A stretch of 23,144 bases of DNA from Collinsella aerofaciens (GCA_030826265.1 JAPJOH010000032.1:1-23144); one strand, 5' to 3'. Positions 1 through 8,414 are shown, numbered from the stretch's first letter. Made by a program: numbers and translations. Notes: generated from the letters alone by a model not told the origin.

Positions 1-234
1 GGAGAGAGCGCTCCCGCAAACTGCCTCTTGACAACTTATAGGAGCGTCGGTTTTGATTTTACCGATTACGGCATGCTCGGGGGTTCCCGGCCTGGCCCCG
101 TAAACCGGCATGGTTTTGAAATCGCCGGGTGGGCGGGAGCGCGATTGGCCCCGGTAACGGGCCTGGCGCCGGCGGGATAGCCGTTGAGCGGATGGCGGCC
201 CGCGCCGCGACTGCGAAATTTTCCAAAATTGTCC
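1..234. other. Intergenic region with no recognised gene
   Basis: I see no convincing coding frame here. A TTGACA hexamer at 28-33 has no good -10 partner at the right spacing, so I do not call a promoter. A weak 5-bp GC hairpin lies near 147-163. The long minus-strand open frame across this stretch and the tRNA gene is an artefact of GC-rich DNA and antisense tRNA sequence. Confidence 0.5.
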
Positions 235-263
235 TTGCATCGCCGTCCGAGTTCCCGTATAGT
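235..263 (+). promoter_or_regulatory. Promoter of tRNA-Ala
   Basis: TTGCAT (235-240) and TATAGT (258-263) are separated by 17 bases. The -10 box ends 12 bases before the first base of the mature tRNA, as expected for a housekeeping sigma-70-type promoter of a stable RNA gene. The AT-rich run just upstream (about 215-232) could act as an UP-like element. Confidence 0.75.
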
Positions 264-275
264 ACTTCTTCGCAC

Positions 276-348
276 GGGGGCGTAGCTCAGCTGGGAGAGC
301 GCTTGACTGGCAGTCAAGAGGTCAGGGGTTCGATCCCCCTCGTCTCCA
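276..348 (+). tRNA. tRNA-Ala (anticodon GGC)
   Basis: A full cloverleaf can be drawn. The acceptor stem GGGGGCG pairs with CGTCTCC and includes the G3:U70 wobble pair that is the main identity signal for alanyl-tRNA synthetase. The anticodon stem CTTGA/TCAAG encloses the loop CTGGCAG, giving anticodon GGC, which reads GCC. The T-arm AGGGG-TTCGATC-CCCCT is canonical and the discriminator base is A348. The 3' CCA is not fully encoded (the genome reads CCC after A73), so the terminal A must be added after transcription. Confidence 0.95.
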
Positions 349-364
349 CCCGAGCATTGAATGA

Positions 365-392
365 GGCTCCAACGCAAGTTGGGGCCTTTTTT
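365..392 (+). terminator. Rho-independent terminator of tRNA-Ala
   Basis: A 9-bp stem GGCTCCAAC/GTTGGGGCC (one T:G pair) with a GCAA tetraloop is followed by six T residues. It lies 17 bases after the tRNA and 31 bases before the ABC-F start, so the tRNA is probably a separate unit from the gene cluster that follows. Confidence 0.85.
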
Positions 393-423
393 CATATAGG
401 CACACAAGGTCAAAGGCGGCACC

Positions 424-2454
424 ATGATCCTCCTGGTCGACAAGATCGAAAAAAGCTTCGGCGCACGCGTCCTCTTTAGCGGCGCGTCCTTCCAGATCAA
501 CCCCGGCGAGCGCTTCGCACTCGTGGGCCCCAACGGCGCCGGCAAAACTACCATGCTCAAGATCATCATGGGCATCGACAGTCCTGACGCCGGCCAGGTC
601 CAGTACGCCAAGGACTGCCAGGTGGGCTACCTAGAGCAGGAAACTAATCTGGAGCAAAAGGACACCACCATCCTTGCCGAGGTCATGGCCGCCGCTAAGG
701 AAATCCGCCGCATGGGCGAGCGCGCCAACGAGCTGCAGGCCCAAATCACCGAGCTCTCCGAGCAGGGCAAGGACGTCGACGCACTCCTCAACGAGTACGG
801 CCAAGTCCAGGACCGCTTTGAGCATCTGGGCGGCTACGAGCTCGAGAGCAACGCCCGCAAAATCCTGTCCGGCCTGGGCTTTAAAGTCACCGACTTTGAG
901 CGCCCGTGCTCCGAGTTCTCGGGCGGCTGGCAGATGCGCATCGCGCTCGCCAAGCTTTTCCTGCGCCACCCCGACCTGCTGCTCCTGGACGAGCCCACCA
1001 ACCACCTGGATCTCGAGAGTGTCCAGTGGCTGCGCGGCTTTATCGCCAGCTACGACGGCGCCGTCCTCATCGTCAGCCACGACCGCGCCTTCATGGACGC
1101 CTGCGTCGACCACGTCGCCGCGCTCGAGAACCGCCGCGTGACCACCTACACCGGCAACTACAGCAGCTACCTCAAGCAGCGCGAGGACAACCTTGAGCAG
1201 ATGCGCGCCAAGCGTGCCGCCCAGGAGCGCGACATCGCCCACATGCAGGTCTTCGTCGATAAGTTCCGCTACAAGCCCACCAAGGCCGCCCAGGCCCAGG
1301 AGCGTATCCGCAAGATCGAGCAGATCAAGAAGGAGCTCGTCATCCTGCCCGAGGGCCACAAGCATATCGACTTTAAGTTCCCCGACCCGCCGCGCTCCGG
1401 CGACATGGTCGTAGGCCTCGAGGGCGTATCCAAGTCCTACGGCGACAAGCACATCTACAGCGACATCGACCTCAAGCTCTACCGCGGCGAGCACGTGGCG
1501 CTCGTCGGCCCCAACGGAGCCGGCAAGTCCACGCTCATGAAGATCCTCGCCGGCCTGGAGCCACCCACCACCGGCACCCGCGACCTGGGCACCAACGTGG
1601 GCGTGGCCTATTACGCCCAGCACGCGCTCGAGGGCATGACCGAGTCCAACACCGTCCTGCAAGAGATCGACACCGTCACGCCCAAGTGGACCGTGCCGCA
1701 GCAGCGCAGCCTGCTGGGTGCCTTCCTCTTTAGCGACAACGACTCCATCGAGAAGCAGGTCCGCGTCCTTTCCGGTGGTGAGAAAGCACGTCTGGCCCTG
1801 GCAAAGATGCTCGTGGCGCCCGAGGCGCTCCTGTGCCTGGACGAGCCCACCAACCACCTGGACATCGACTCTGTGGACATGCTCGAGAACGCCCTGCAAA
1901 ACTTCCCCGGTACCATCGTGCTGATCAGCCACGACGAGCACCTGGTACGCGCTGTGGCCAACCGCATCATTGACATCCGCGACGGCAAGGTCACGGTCTA
2001 CGACGGCGACTACGACTACTACCTCTACAAGCGCGAGGACCTCGCAGCCCGCGCCGCCGCCGAGGCGGCAGGGGAGAGCGCACCGGCCGCGGCCAAGTCC
2101 GCTAAGGTCACCGCGGCCCAGTCCGATGCGCCCGCCGCACCCAAGCCTGCCGAGGGCAAAAAGACCAAGGAGCAAAAGCGCGCCGAGGCCCAGGCCCGCG
2201 CCGCGCTCAACAAAAAACTCAAGGGCGTGCGTAACCAGCTCAAGAAGATCGAGGCGGAGCTCGACAAAAAGCGCGCCCGCTATGACGAGCTTATGGAATT
2301 GATGGCAAGCGAAGAGCTTTATGCCGATCAAGACAAGTTCAACGCCGCGCTGGGGGAATATAACGGCCTTAAGCAAGAGCTGCCCAAGCTCGAGGACGAA
2401 TGGCTGGAGCTTTCCACCCAGATCGAAGAGGAGACCGCGCGTGAACTCTCGTAA
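424..2454 (+). CDS. ABC-F family ATPase (Uup/YdiF-like), ribosome-associated
   Basis: This is a soluble twin-ABC protein without membrane segments. ABC-F proteins bind the ribosomal E site and help resolve stalled or badly positioned translation complexes. Two nucleotide-binding domains are visible. The first has Walker A GPNGAGKT at residues 35-42, signature SGGWQMR at 166 and Walker B/H-loop DEPTNHLD at 189. The second has GPNGAGKS at 362, SGGEKAR at 450 and DEPTNHLD at 473. Between them (about 235-325) is the charged, Lys/Arg-rich linker that contacts the P-site tRNA in this family. Residues about 545-676 are an Ala/Lys-rich linker followed by a helical coiled-coil tail, as in Uup and YdiF. 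The length of 676 residues suits those subfamilies and not short EttA. The ATG follows AAAGGCGG. No antibiotic-responsive leader is evident, so a housekeeping role is more likely than resistance. Confidence 0.93.
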   Translation: MILLVDKIEKSFGARVLFSGASFQINPGERFALVGPNGAGKTTMLKIIMGIDSPDAGQVQYAKDCQVGYLEQETNLEQKDTTILAEVMAAAKEIRRMGERANELQAQITELSEQGKDVDALLNEYGQVQDRFEHLGGYELESNARKILSGLGFKVTDFERPCSEFSGGWQMRIALAKLFLRHPDLLLLDEPTNHLDLESVQWLRGFIASYDGAVLIVSHDRAFMDACVDHVAALENRRVTTYTGNYSSYLKQREDNLEQMRAKRAAQERDIAHMQVFVDKFRYKPTKAAQAQERIRKIEQIKKELVILPEGHKHIDFKFPDPPRSGDMVVGLEGVSKSYGDKHIYSDIDLKLYRGEHVALVGPNGAGKSTLMKILAGLEPPTTGTRDLGTNVGVAYYAQHALEGMTESNTVLQEIDTVTPKWTVPQQRSLLGAFLFSDNDSIEKQVRVLSGGEKARLALAKMLVAPEALLCLDEPTNHLDIDSVDMLENALQNFPGTIVLISHDEHLVRAVANRIIDIRDGKVTVYDGDYDYYLYKREDLAARAAAEAAGESAPAAAKSAKVTAAQSDAPAAPKPAEGKKTKEQKRAEAQARAALNKKLKGVRNQLKKIEAELDKKRARYDELMELMASEELYADQDKFNAALGEYNGLKQELPKLEDEWLELSTQIEEETARELS

Positions 2455-2737
2455 GGCCGCTGCCGTGGCGATGAGCATCATCGCCATCGCCTGTCGCATC
2501 TGCGGCATTTTTATGAGCGCGATGACCGTGCTGCTGTGCTTTAGCGGCCTCACCGCCAAGCTGCAGATCGTTGGCTTTGTCGTTGAGCTTTCGCGTGCAC
2601 TGCCGAGCGCCATCGCCGGCTACGGCGTCATCACGTCGCCTTTTGGCGGTGTGTTCCGCCTGGATTATGCTATCGTCACTGTGATCCTGTTTGTAATTGA
2701 CTACCTGCTCACACGCGCCTCGCGCCGCGTCCGCTAG
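2441..2737 (+). CDS. Small membrane protein of unknown function
   Basis: This 98-residue protein is unrecognised. It appears to have two hydrophobic helices: one at about 10-40 (many Ala, Ile, Met and Leu) and one near the C-terminus at about 75-90 (AIVTVILFVIDYLL), and it ends in a basic tail RASRRVR. I chose the GTG start because GAAGAGGAG lies 8 bases or so upstream; the gene then overlaps the ABC-F reading frame by 14 bases. An in-frame ATG at 2471 would give 88 residues but has no clear ribosome binding site. It ends 9 bases before the M50 protease-like gene, so it is probably co-transcribed and translationally coupled with both neighbours. The basic C-terminus suggests that this end is cytoplasmic. 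Confidence 0.7.
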   Translation: MNSRKAAAVAMSIIAIACRICGIFMSAMTVLLCFSGLTAKLQIVGFVVELSRALPSAIAGYGVITSPFGGVFRLDYAIVTVILFVIDYLLTRASRRVR

Positions 2738-2746
2738 GGGAGCGTT

Positions 2747-3430
2747 ATGTCCAGCAGCTACATCATGAACCTGCTCGCCAGTGCCGTTGCCGTCATCGTT
2801 GGCATCGTGATCCACGAGAGCGCGCACGCCGCCGCAGCCTGGGCGCTCGGCGACAAAACGGCTCGCTCGCGCGGCCGCGTCTCGCTCAACCCGCTCAACC
2901 ATATCGACCCGTTTGGCACCATCATCCTGCCGCTGCTCATGCTCGCAGCCGGTGGCCCGGTGTTCGCCTTCGCCAAACCCGTACCCGTCTACCTCAACAA
3001 CCTCAAGCACCCCAAGCGCGACGAGGTCCTGGTGAGCGTAGCCGGCCCCGCATCGAACATCGCACTCGCGTGTCTTGCTGCCGCCCTCATGCGCCTGACC
3101 TATGGCAACCTCTACACCAGCATGTCCTTTGCCGTGGCATCGCAGATCATGAACTTCGGCGCCACGTTCATCGTAGTCAACCTGTCACTCGCGTTCTTCA
3201 ACCTCATCCCGATCCCGCCGCTCGACGGCTCGTCGATCATCGTGCCCTTCCTCAAGGGCAAGGCGCTCGCCAACTACTACCGCCTGCAGCAATACGCCAT
3301 GCCCATCCTCATCCTGGTGCTGTACCTGCTGCCCATGTGGACCGGCATCGACGTAATCGGTCGCTATTTCGACGTTACCGTGTATCCGCTCGCTGAGCAG
3401 CTGCTTAACTTCGCAATCGCCGCCATCTAA
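2747..3430 (+). CDS. Site-2 protease-like M50 family membrane metalloprotease
   Basis: This 227-residue polytopic protein belongs to the compact S2P/RseP-like group without PDZ domains. The zinc site is visible as HESAH (His23, Glu24, His27) inside the first hydrophobic helix, and the third ligand motif NLIPIPPLDG has Asp160. A conserved NPLNHIDP stretch lies at about residues 47-54. Four or so further hydrophobic segments follow. Such proteins cut substrates within the membrane, but nothing here identifies the substrate. The start follows GGGGAGCG. The gene sits before scpA in a position where M50 proteins are common in Gram-positive genomes (the scpA-scpB-rluB neighbourhood). An 84-base gap follows, containing a 7-bp hairpin (CGACCGT/ACGGTCG, 3446-3464) with no T-tract. 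Confidence 0.88.
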   Translation: MSSSYIMNLLASAVAVIVGIVIHESAHAAAAWALGDKTARSRGRVSLNPLNHIDPFGTIILPLLMLAAGGPVFAFAKPVPVYLNNLKHPKRDEVLVSVAGPASNIALACLAAALMRLTYGNLYTSMSFAVASQIMNFGATFIVVNLSLAFFNLIPIPPLDGSSIIVPFLKGKALANYYRLQQYAMPILILVLYLLPMWTGIDVIGRYFDVTVYPLAEQLLNFAIAAI

Positions 3431-3514
3431 GGTAAACTAACAGGTCGACCGTGCAAAACGGTCGTAACATGCACCCAAACCGCGCCGCGAAGGCGCCGTC
3501 AAAGGAGGTCGAAG

Positions 3515-4327
3515 ATGTCGTATCGCGTGTCGACGCAGGTCTACAGCGGACCGTTCGACCTGCTGCTGCAGCTGGTAACCCGCCAAAAAGTAGATATCGG
3601 CGCCATCTCGATCAGTGAGGTGGCCGAGCAGTACCTTGCCGAGGCCGAGCGCATCGAGGCACTGGACCTGGACGTGGCGAGCGACTTTTTGCTGGTCGCG
3701 GCAACCCTTTTGGACATCAAGGCCGCCTCTCTGGTGCCGCAGGAGGCCCCACGCAAAGTCGATGACGACGATGACGAGTTCGACGAAGGCCTCGAGGAAC
3801 TCAGCGCGCTCGACGGCGACGCCCTGCGCGAGGTCCTGATCCAGCGCCTGATTGCCTACAAGCAGTTTAAGGGCGCGGCTGCGGCCCTCGGTGCCCGCAT
3901 GCAGGCCGAAAGCCGCATGCACCCGCGTGTGGCCGGTCCCGACCCGGAGTTTCTGGGGCTCATGCCCGACTACCTGGCAGGCATCACCCTGCGCGGTCTC
4001 GCCGTCATCTGCGCCGACCTGGACGGCAAGCGACAGACCTTCCTGCTGGAGGCCGAGCACGTGGCGCCGCATCGCGTGCCGCTCGACCTGACCGTAGCCT
4101 CAGTCGACCGCTTTACCATGGCACACCAAACCTGCACCTTCCGCGAGCTACTGGACGGCGATGCCACGACCGAGCAGCTCGTCGTCACCTTCCTGGCCAT
4201 GCTTGAGCTTGCCAAGCGCGGCTCGCTCACGCTGAGCCAGGACGAGATCTTCGGAACCATCTGCATCAACCGAGTCGAGGGAGCCGAGGCATACGTGCCC
4301 GGCGAGGGCCCCGAGCTCACTGAATAG
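3515..4327 (+). CDS. scpA: Segregation and condensation protein A (kleisin)
   Basis: ScpA is the kleisin subunit that bridges the SMC dimer and recruits ScpB in the bacterial condensin complex. The N-terminal signature is clear: YSGPFDLLLQLV at residues 10-21, then a helical region ending in DFLLVAATLLDIKAASLV, which binds the SMC neck. An acidic linker (DDDDDEFDEG, about residues 85-97) joins the N-terminal domain to the middle, and the C-terminal winged-helix segment (about 200-265, including VVTFLAMLELAKRG) binds the SMC head. The length of 270 residues is normal. A perfect AAAGGAGG Shine-Dalgarno precedes the ATG and suggests strong initiation. scpB follows 11 bases later. Confidence 0.96.
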   Translation: MSYRVSTQVYSGPFDLLLQLVTRQKVDIGAISISEVAEQYLAEAERIEALDLDVASDFLLVAATLLDIKAASLVPQEAPRKVDDDDDEFDEGLEELSALDGDALREVLIQRLIAYKQFKGAAAALGARMQAESRMHPRVAGPDPEFLGLMPDYLAGITLRGLAVICADLDGKRQTFLLEAEHVAPHRVPLDLTVASVDRFTMAHQTCTFRELLDGDATTEQLVVTFLAMLELAKRGSLTLSQDEIFGTICINRVEGAEAYVPGEGPELTE

Positions 4328-4338
4328 GAGCCGCAACC

Positions 4339-5067
4339 ATGTCAACCCTTTCCACGCTGGAGGCAAATAGCCTCAAAGGTGCCCTCGAGGCGCTGCTGCT
4401 GGTGTCGAGCGACCCGGTAAGTGCGCCCGCGCTGGCCGGCGCACTGGATATCGCCCCCGGCGAGTGCGCGTCGCTGCTCGCCGAGCTCAAGGTTGAGTAC
4501 GAGGAGGCCAACCGCGGCTTTCAGCTGCGCGAGGTCGCCGGCGGCTGGCGCCTGTTCACGCATCCTGCCTACCACGACGTAGTCGAGGCCTATGTGTTGA
4601 GCTGGGACACGCAAAAGCTGTCGCAGGCGGCGCTCGAAACCCTGGCCGTGATCGCATACCACCAGCCCGTAACGCGCGAGGTGGTCAAGGGCATCCGCGG
4701 CGTCAACTCAGACGGCGTCATCGCGTCGCTCGTGGACAAGGGTCTGGTGCGCGAGCTCGGCCGTGACCCCGAGCGCGGTCAGGCCATCATTTACGGCACG
4801 ACCAACGCCTTCTTGGAAAAGTTCGGCCTGCGCTCCACCCGCGACCTACCCGATCTGGAGCAGTTTGCCCCCGACGAGCAGTCGCGCCAGTTTATCCGCG
4901 AGCGCCTGAGCGGCCGCAGTATTCAGTCCACGCTCGAGGAGCAAGCCGAGGACCTGGACGAAGAGCGCGAGCTGCTCGATACCGATATTGATGATGTCGA
5001 GGCGGTCGGTGGCGAGGAATTCCTGGCCACCGACGACACTGCGGAGGACACGCATGATGAGGACTAA
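4339..5067 (+). CDS. scpB: Segregation and condensation protein B
   Basis: ScpB dimerises and binds the ScpA linker in the SMC-ScpAB condensin. The 242-residue protein shows the two winged-helix domains of the family. The first contains ALEALLLVSSDPVS and the phrase GGWRLFT. The second holds the family signature LSQAALETLAVIAYHQPVTR followed by IRGVNSDGVIASLVDKGLV. The C-terminal tail (about residues 195-242) is very acidic and probably disordered. The start follows TAGGAG, which overlaps the scpA stop. Its last 14 bases overlap the start of rluB. Confidence 0.96.
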   Translation: MSTLSTLEANSLKGALEALLLVSSDPVSAPALAGALDIAPGECASLLAELKVEYEEANRGFQLREVAGGWRLFTHPAYHDVVEAYVLSWDTQKLSQAALETLAVIAYHQPVTREVVKGIRGVNSDGVIASLVDKGLVRELGRDPERGQAIIYGTTNAFLEKFGLRSTRDLPDLEQFAPDEQSRQFIRERLSGRSIQSTLEEQAEDLDEERELLDTDIDDVEAVGGEEFLATDDTAEDTHDED

Positions 5068-6025
5068 CGAAGTAGGGGAGACGTGCACCGCAAGTGCCAC
5101 GGGCGCCACGACGCCCGCAGGCGACGCCCAGCCCGTCTACCCGCACACCATGCGCCTGCAGCGCTTTTTGGCGCGCGCGGGCGTAGCGAGCCGCCGCGGC
5201 TCGGAGGACCTGATGACCGCCGGCCGCGTGACCGTCAACGGGCTGGTCGCGACCGAGCTGGGCACCAAGGTCGATGTCGACCGCGACCATATCGAGGTCG
5301 ACGGCATACCCGTCAAGCTCAACCAGGGCGCCGTGTACCTGATGCTCTACAAGCCGACCGGCTACCTCACCACCATGAGCGACCCGCAGGAGCGCCCTTG
5401 CGTTGCCGACCTGGTCCCCCGCGACCGCTTTCCGGGACTGTTCCCGGTGGGCCGCCTGGACCGCGACACCACGGGCCTTTTGCTCTTTACCACCGACGGC
5501 GACCTGTCACAGGACCTGCTGCACCCGAGTAAGCACGTCTACAAGACCTATCAGGCGCTCGTGGACGGCCACTTGACCGATCGCGACTTGGAACCGCTCC
5601 GCCGTGGCATCGAGCTCGACGACGGTCTGTGCCAGCCGGCTATCTGCCGCATCATCAACGCGCGCGAGGCAGAGGCCGTGGCTCCGCAAGGTATCAAGCA
5701 CGGCACCACCGCCGTGGAGGTCATCATCCGCGAGGGCCGCAAGAACCAGGTTAAGCGCATGCTGAGCAAGATTCACCATCCGGTAATCCGTCTGCATCGC
5801 TGCAACTTTGCCGGCCTGGAGCTCGAGGGCGTGGCCAAGGGCTCGTGGCGCGAGCTCACCGACCGCGAGGTGCAGATCCTAAAAAGCGGCGGCATCCCGC
5901 CCAAGCAGGCCAGCTCCAAGCGCGTCGCCGCGCCGGCGACCAACACCGCCAGCCGCACGCGTCACCACGGCAGCCACGGCTCCGCGCCCAAGCGCAACAC
6001 CTACCGCGAGCGCTACACGGGCTAG
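5054..6025 (+). CDS. rluB: 23S rRNA pseudouridine synthase, RluB/RsuA family
   Basis: This enzyme converts a uridine of large-subunit rRNA to pseudouridine. An S4 RNA-binding domain begins at MRLQRFLARAGVASRR (about residues 33-48). The catalytic RsuA-type domain contains PVGRLDRDTTGLLLFT, with the catalytic Asp at about residue 136. The later motif GRKNQVKRML is also typical. The C-terminus (about 285-323) is basic and low complexity, probably an RNA-binding tail. I chose the ATG at 5054 because GGAGG lies 6 bases upstream; the earlier ATG in this frame would overlap scpB by 80 bases. Residues 1-32 are not conserved in the family, and an ATG at 5150 would give the bare core but lacks a ribosome binding site. 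The scpA-scpB-rluB order is widely conserved. Confidence 0.92.
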   Translation: MMRTNEVGETCTASATGATTPAGDAQPVYPHTMRLQRFLARAGVASRRGSEDLMTAGRVTVNGLVATELGTKVDVDRDHIEVDGIPVKLNQGAVYLMLYKPTGYLTTMSDPQERPCVADLVPRDRFPGLFPVGRLDRDTTGLLLFTTDGDLSQDLLHPSKHVYKTYQALVDGHLTDRDLEPLRRGIELDDGLCQPAICRIINAREAEAVAPQGIKHGTTAVEVIIREGRKNQVKRMLSKIHHPVIRLHRCNFAGLELEGVAKGSWRELTDREVQILKSGGIPPKQASSKRVAAPATNTASRTRHHGSHGSAPKRNTYRERYTG

Positions 6026-6091
6026 GCAATCCGCCGCGCCCCAACGCCCGCGAACCATACCAGCACGTCAATCATCGAAAGGAAGCATTGC

Positions 6092-6778
6092 ATGATCGTC
6101 GCCATCGACGGCCCCGCCGGTTCCGGCAAGTCCACCATCACCAAGGAGATCGCCCGCCAGCTGGGCTTTAACAAGCTCGACACGGGCGCCATGTATCGCG
6201 CCGTCACCTTCGCCGCGCTCGACCGCGGCATCGACCTGGACGACGAGGCAGCCATCGATGCCCTCGCCGAGCAGATCGAAATCCGCTTTACCAACGGTAC
6301 CGGCGAGGACACGCGCCTGACCATCGACGGCGCGGACGCATCGGCCGCCATTCGTACCCCGCAGGTTGACGCTAACGTGTCCAAGGTCTCGGCCTACCCG
6401 GGCGTGCGCGCCGCCATGCTCATCCATCAGCGCCGTGCCGCAGAGGACCGCGATATCGTGGCCGAGGGTCGCGACATCGGAACCGTCGTGTTCCCTAACG
6501 CGCAGGTCAAGGTCTTCCTGACCGCCGACCCGCGTGAGCGCGCCCGCCGCCGCGTGCTGCAGCGTCACCAAAACGACGCCCAGCCGCTCACGTCCGAGCA
6601 GCTCGAGGCCGAGGTCGACGAGACGCTCAACGCCCTTAAGCAGCGCGACAAGCTCGACAGCAGCCGCGAGGTCGCCCCGCTCGTACCCGCCGAGGACGCC
6701 GTGCACGTCGACTCCACCGCCCACACCATCGACGAGGTCGTCCGCATTATCGAGGACCTCATCAACCAAAGGAGGTAG
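6092..6778 (+). CDS. cmk: Cytidylate kinase
   Basis: Cmk phosphorylates CMP and dCMP with ATP, recycling nucleotides from RNA turnover and lipid synthesis. The P-loop GPAGSGKST is at residues 7-15, followed by the substrate-binding LDTGAMYRAVT motif. VAEGRDIGTVVFPNA and the lid region with LTADPRERARRR are typical. The length of 228 residues matches the family. The start is preceded by GAAAGGAAG. The 66-base gap after rluB shows no terminator. The final codons (AAAGGAGG) double as the ribosome binding site for the next gene, so the pair is coupled. Confidence 0.96.
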   Translation: MIVAIDGPAGSGKSTITKEIARQLGFNKLDTGAMYRAVTFAALDRGIDLDDEAAIDALAEQIEIRFTNGTGEDTRLTIDGADASAAIRTPQVDANVSKVSAYPGVRAAMLIHQRRAAEDRDIVAEGRDIGTVVFPNAQVKVFLTADPRERARRRVLQRHQNDAQPLTSEQLEAEVDETLNALKQRDKLDSSREVAPLVPAEDAVHVDSTAHTIDEVVRIIEDLINQRR

Positions 6779-6781
6779 CCC

Positions 6782-7510
6782 ATGCGCCTGTTTAAGCAGA
6801 CGCCCGAGGACTATTACAACGCCCCCTACGCCGAGTTCCCGGCGCTCATCCGCGGCACTGTCGTCGTGGTTATGGCCATCCTTTGGGCCTTCTCCAAGCT
6901 CATGTGGCGCTGGAAGGTCGAGGATGCCGACCTGCTGTTTGAGCGCCAAGAAGGCCGCGGCAGCGTGGTCATCTGCAACCACACCTCGATGGCCGAGCTC
7001 TTGGCCGTGGAGACGGCGCTGTTCTTTGGGGGGCGCCGCATTCGTCCCATCTTTAAGTCCGAGTTCGCCAAGAGCAAGATTGTGCGCTGGGCCTTCAGCC
7101 GCGTTGGCGGCATCCCCGTGGAGCGTGGTACTGCCGATATGAAGTGCCTGCGCGCCGCCCAGCATGCGCTGCAGCGCGGCGAGGACGTCCTGATTTTCCC
7201 CGAGGGCACGCGCATCCGCTCGCGCGATATCAAGCCCGAGGTCCACGGCGGCTTTGCGCTCATCGCCCAGATGGGCAAGGCGCCCGTCAACCCGCTCGCC
7301 ATCTGCGGCTGGTCCGATATTACGCCTGCGGGCAAAAAGCTCATGCGCCCCAAGAAGTGCTGGATCCGCGCCGGCAAGGCCGTCTCGCTTTCCGACGCAC
7401 CGGCCGGGCTTAAACGCACGGAGCGCCTGGAATGGTTTGAGTCCGAGGCTATGAACCGCGTCTACGCTATGCGAGACGAGCTGTGCGCCGAGCATCCGGG
7501 CAGGTTCTAG
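6782..7510 (+). CDS. plsC: 1-acyl-sn-glycerol-3-phosphate acyltransferase-like (PlsC family)
   Basis: This membrane-bound acyltransferase probably makes phosphatidic acid by acylating lysophosphatidic acid. It has one N-terminal hydrophobic helix (about residues 25-43). The acyl-acceptor motif FPEGTR is at about 139-144, and GGIPVERG is also typical. The catalytic box is unusual: the family signature is NHxSxxD (His-x4-Asp), but here it reads NHTSMAE, so His67 is paired with Glu72 in place of Asp. The sequence is clear at the DNA level (gag). The cmk-plsC pair occurs in many Gram-positive bacteria. The rest of the lipid pathway is nearby (plsY, gpsA), which supports the assignment. Activity with Glu is uncertain. 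Confidence 0.88.
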   Translation: MRLFKQTPEDYYNAPYAEFPALIRGTVVVVMAILWAFSKLMWRWKVEDADLLFERQEGRGSVVICNHTSMAELLAVETALFFGGRRIRPIFKSEFAKSKIVRWAFSRVGGIPVERGTADMKCLRAAQHALQRGEDVLIFPEGTRIRSRDIKPEVHGGFALIAQMGKAPVNPLAICGWSDITPAGKKLMRPKKCWIRAGKAVSLSDAPAGLKRTERLEWFESEAMNRVYAMRDELCAEHPGRF

Positions 7511-7512
7511 CC

Positions 7513-8412
7513 ATGAGCGAGAACGTGACGAACACCGCCGCGACTGCGTCCGACCAGGCAACCGCGCCTACCATCGAGATCGCCGCCCACGCCGGTACTT
7601 GCTACGGCGTACAGCGTGCGCTCGATATGGCGCTAGCCGCCGCGCCGCAGGCAGGGGAGTGCACTCAGGTTCATACCTTGGGTCCGCTCATCCATAACCC
7701 CATCGTGGTGCGCGAGCTTGCTGAGGCAGGCGTTGGCCTGGCCGAGAACCTGGACGACGCCGCATCGGGCACCGTAATCATTCGCGCGCACGGAGTGGTG
7801 CCGCAGGTGATCGATGCCGCTCGCGAGCGTGGCCTTACCGTGGTAGATGCCACCTGCCCCTACGTGAAAAAGGTTCATGTGGCGGCGGAGCGCCTGGTAC
7901 GCGAGGGCTATCGCGTGGTGGTCGTGGGTGAGCCGGGCCATCCCGAGGTGGAGGGCATCCTAGGCCACGCCGGCAATGATGCGCAGGTCGTGAGCTGTGC
8001 CGCCGATGCCAACGCCTTGTCGCTCAAGGGCAAGGTGGGCCTGGTTGTGCAGACCACCCAGACCGCGCAGAACCTCGCCGAGGTCGTGGCTGCCATCACC
8101 CCGCGCGTGCAGGAGCTGCGCGTGATCAACACCATCTGCGCCGCCACGAGCGAGCGTCAACAGGCAGCAGCCACACTTGCCAACCGCTGTGATTGTATGG
8201 TCGTCGTGGGTGGCAAGAACTCGGGCAACACCCGCCGCCTGGCTCAGATTTGCGCAGATGCCTGCGAGCACACGCATCACATCGAGGAAGCTTCCGAGCT
8301 CCAGGCCGCGTGGTTTACCGACGCTCACCACATCGGCATCACCGCCGGAGCCTCCACCCCGCAAGAACACATCGAGCGCGCCGTCGAGCGCATCAAGGAG
8401 CTTTGCCGCTAA
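7513..8412 (+). CDS. ispH: 4-Hydroxy-3-methylbut-2-enyl diphosphate reductase
   Basis: IspH catalyses the last step of the MEP pathway, reducing HMBPP to IPP and DMAPP with an oxygen-sensitive [4Fe-4S] cluster. The three cluster cysteines are visible: Cys30 in GTCYGV, Cys115 in DATCPYVKK and Cys209 in NTICAATSERQ. Substrate-binding motifs LIHNPIV, RAHGV, GEPGHPEV and GGKNSGNTRRL are present. The length of 299 residues is normal, with a short non-conserved N-terminal extension of about 20 residues. I chose the ATG two bases after the plsC stop; a GTG 30 bases upstream would overlap plsC without benefit. The next gene also starts two bases after this stop. Confidence 0.95.
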   Translation: MSENVTNTAATASDQATAPTIEIAAHAGTCYGVQRALDMALAAAPQAGECTQVHTLGPLIHNPIVVRELAEAGVGLAENLDDAASGTVIIRAHGVVPQVIDAARERGLTVVDATCPYVKKVHVAAERLVREGYRVVVVGEPGHPEVEGILGHAGNDAQVVSCAADANALSLKGKVGLVVQTTQTAQNLAEVVAAITPRVQELRVINTICAATSERQQAAATLANRCDCMVVVGGKNSGNTRRLAQICADACEHTHHIEEASELQAAWFTDAHHIGITAGASTPQEHIERAVERIKELCR

Positions 8413-8414
8413 CC

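Noticed and set aside
28..57. TTGACA hexamer as a promoter
   Set aside because: No acceptable -10 hexamer lies 16-18 bases downstream, and no gene follows at a sensible distance before the tRNA promoter.
66..611. 181-residue minus-strand open frame
   Set aside because: It runs antisense through the tRNA-Ala gene and into the ABC-F gene. The phrase GDRTPDLLTASQALSQLSYAP is a translation of antisense tRNA, a well-known annotation artefact.
3446..3464. Hairpin CGACCGT/ACGGTCG between the M50 gene and scpA
   Set aside because: It has no T-tract and only 7 bp; it is not enough to call a terminator or regulatory element.
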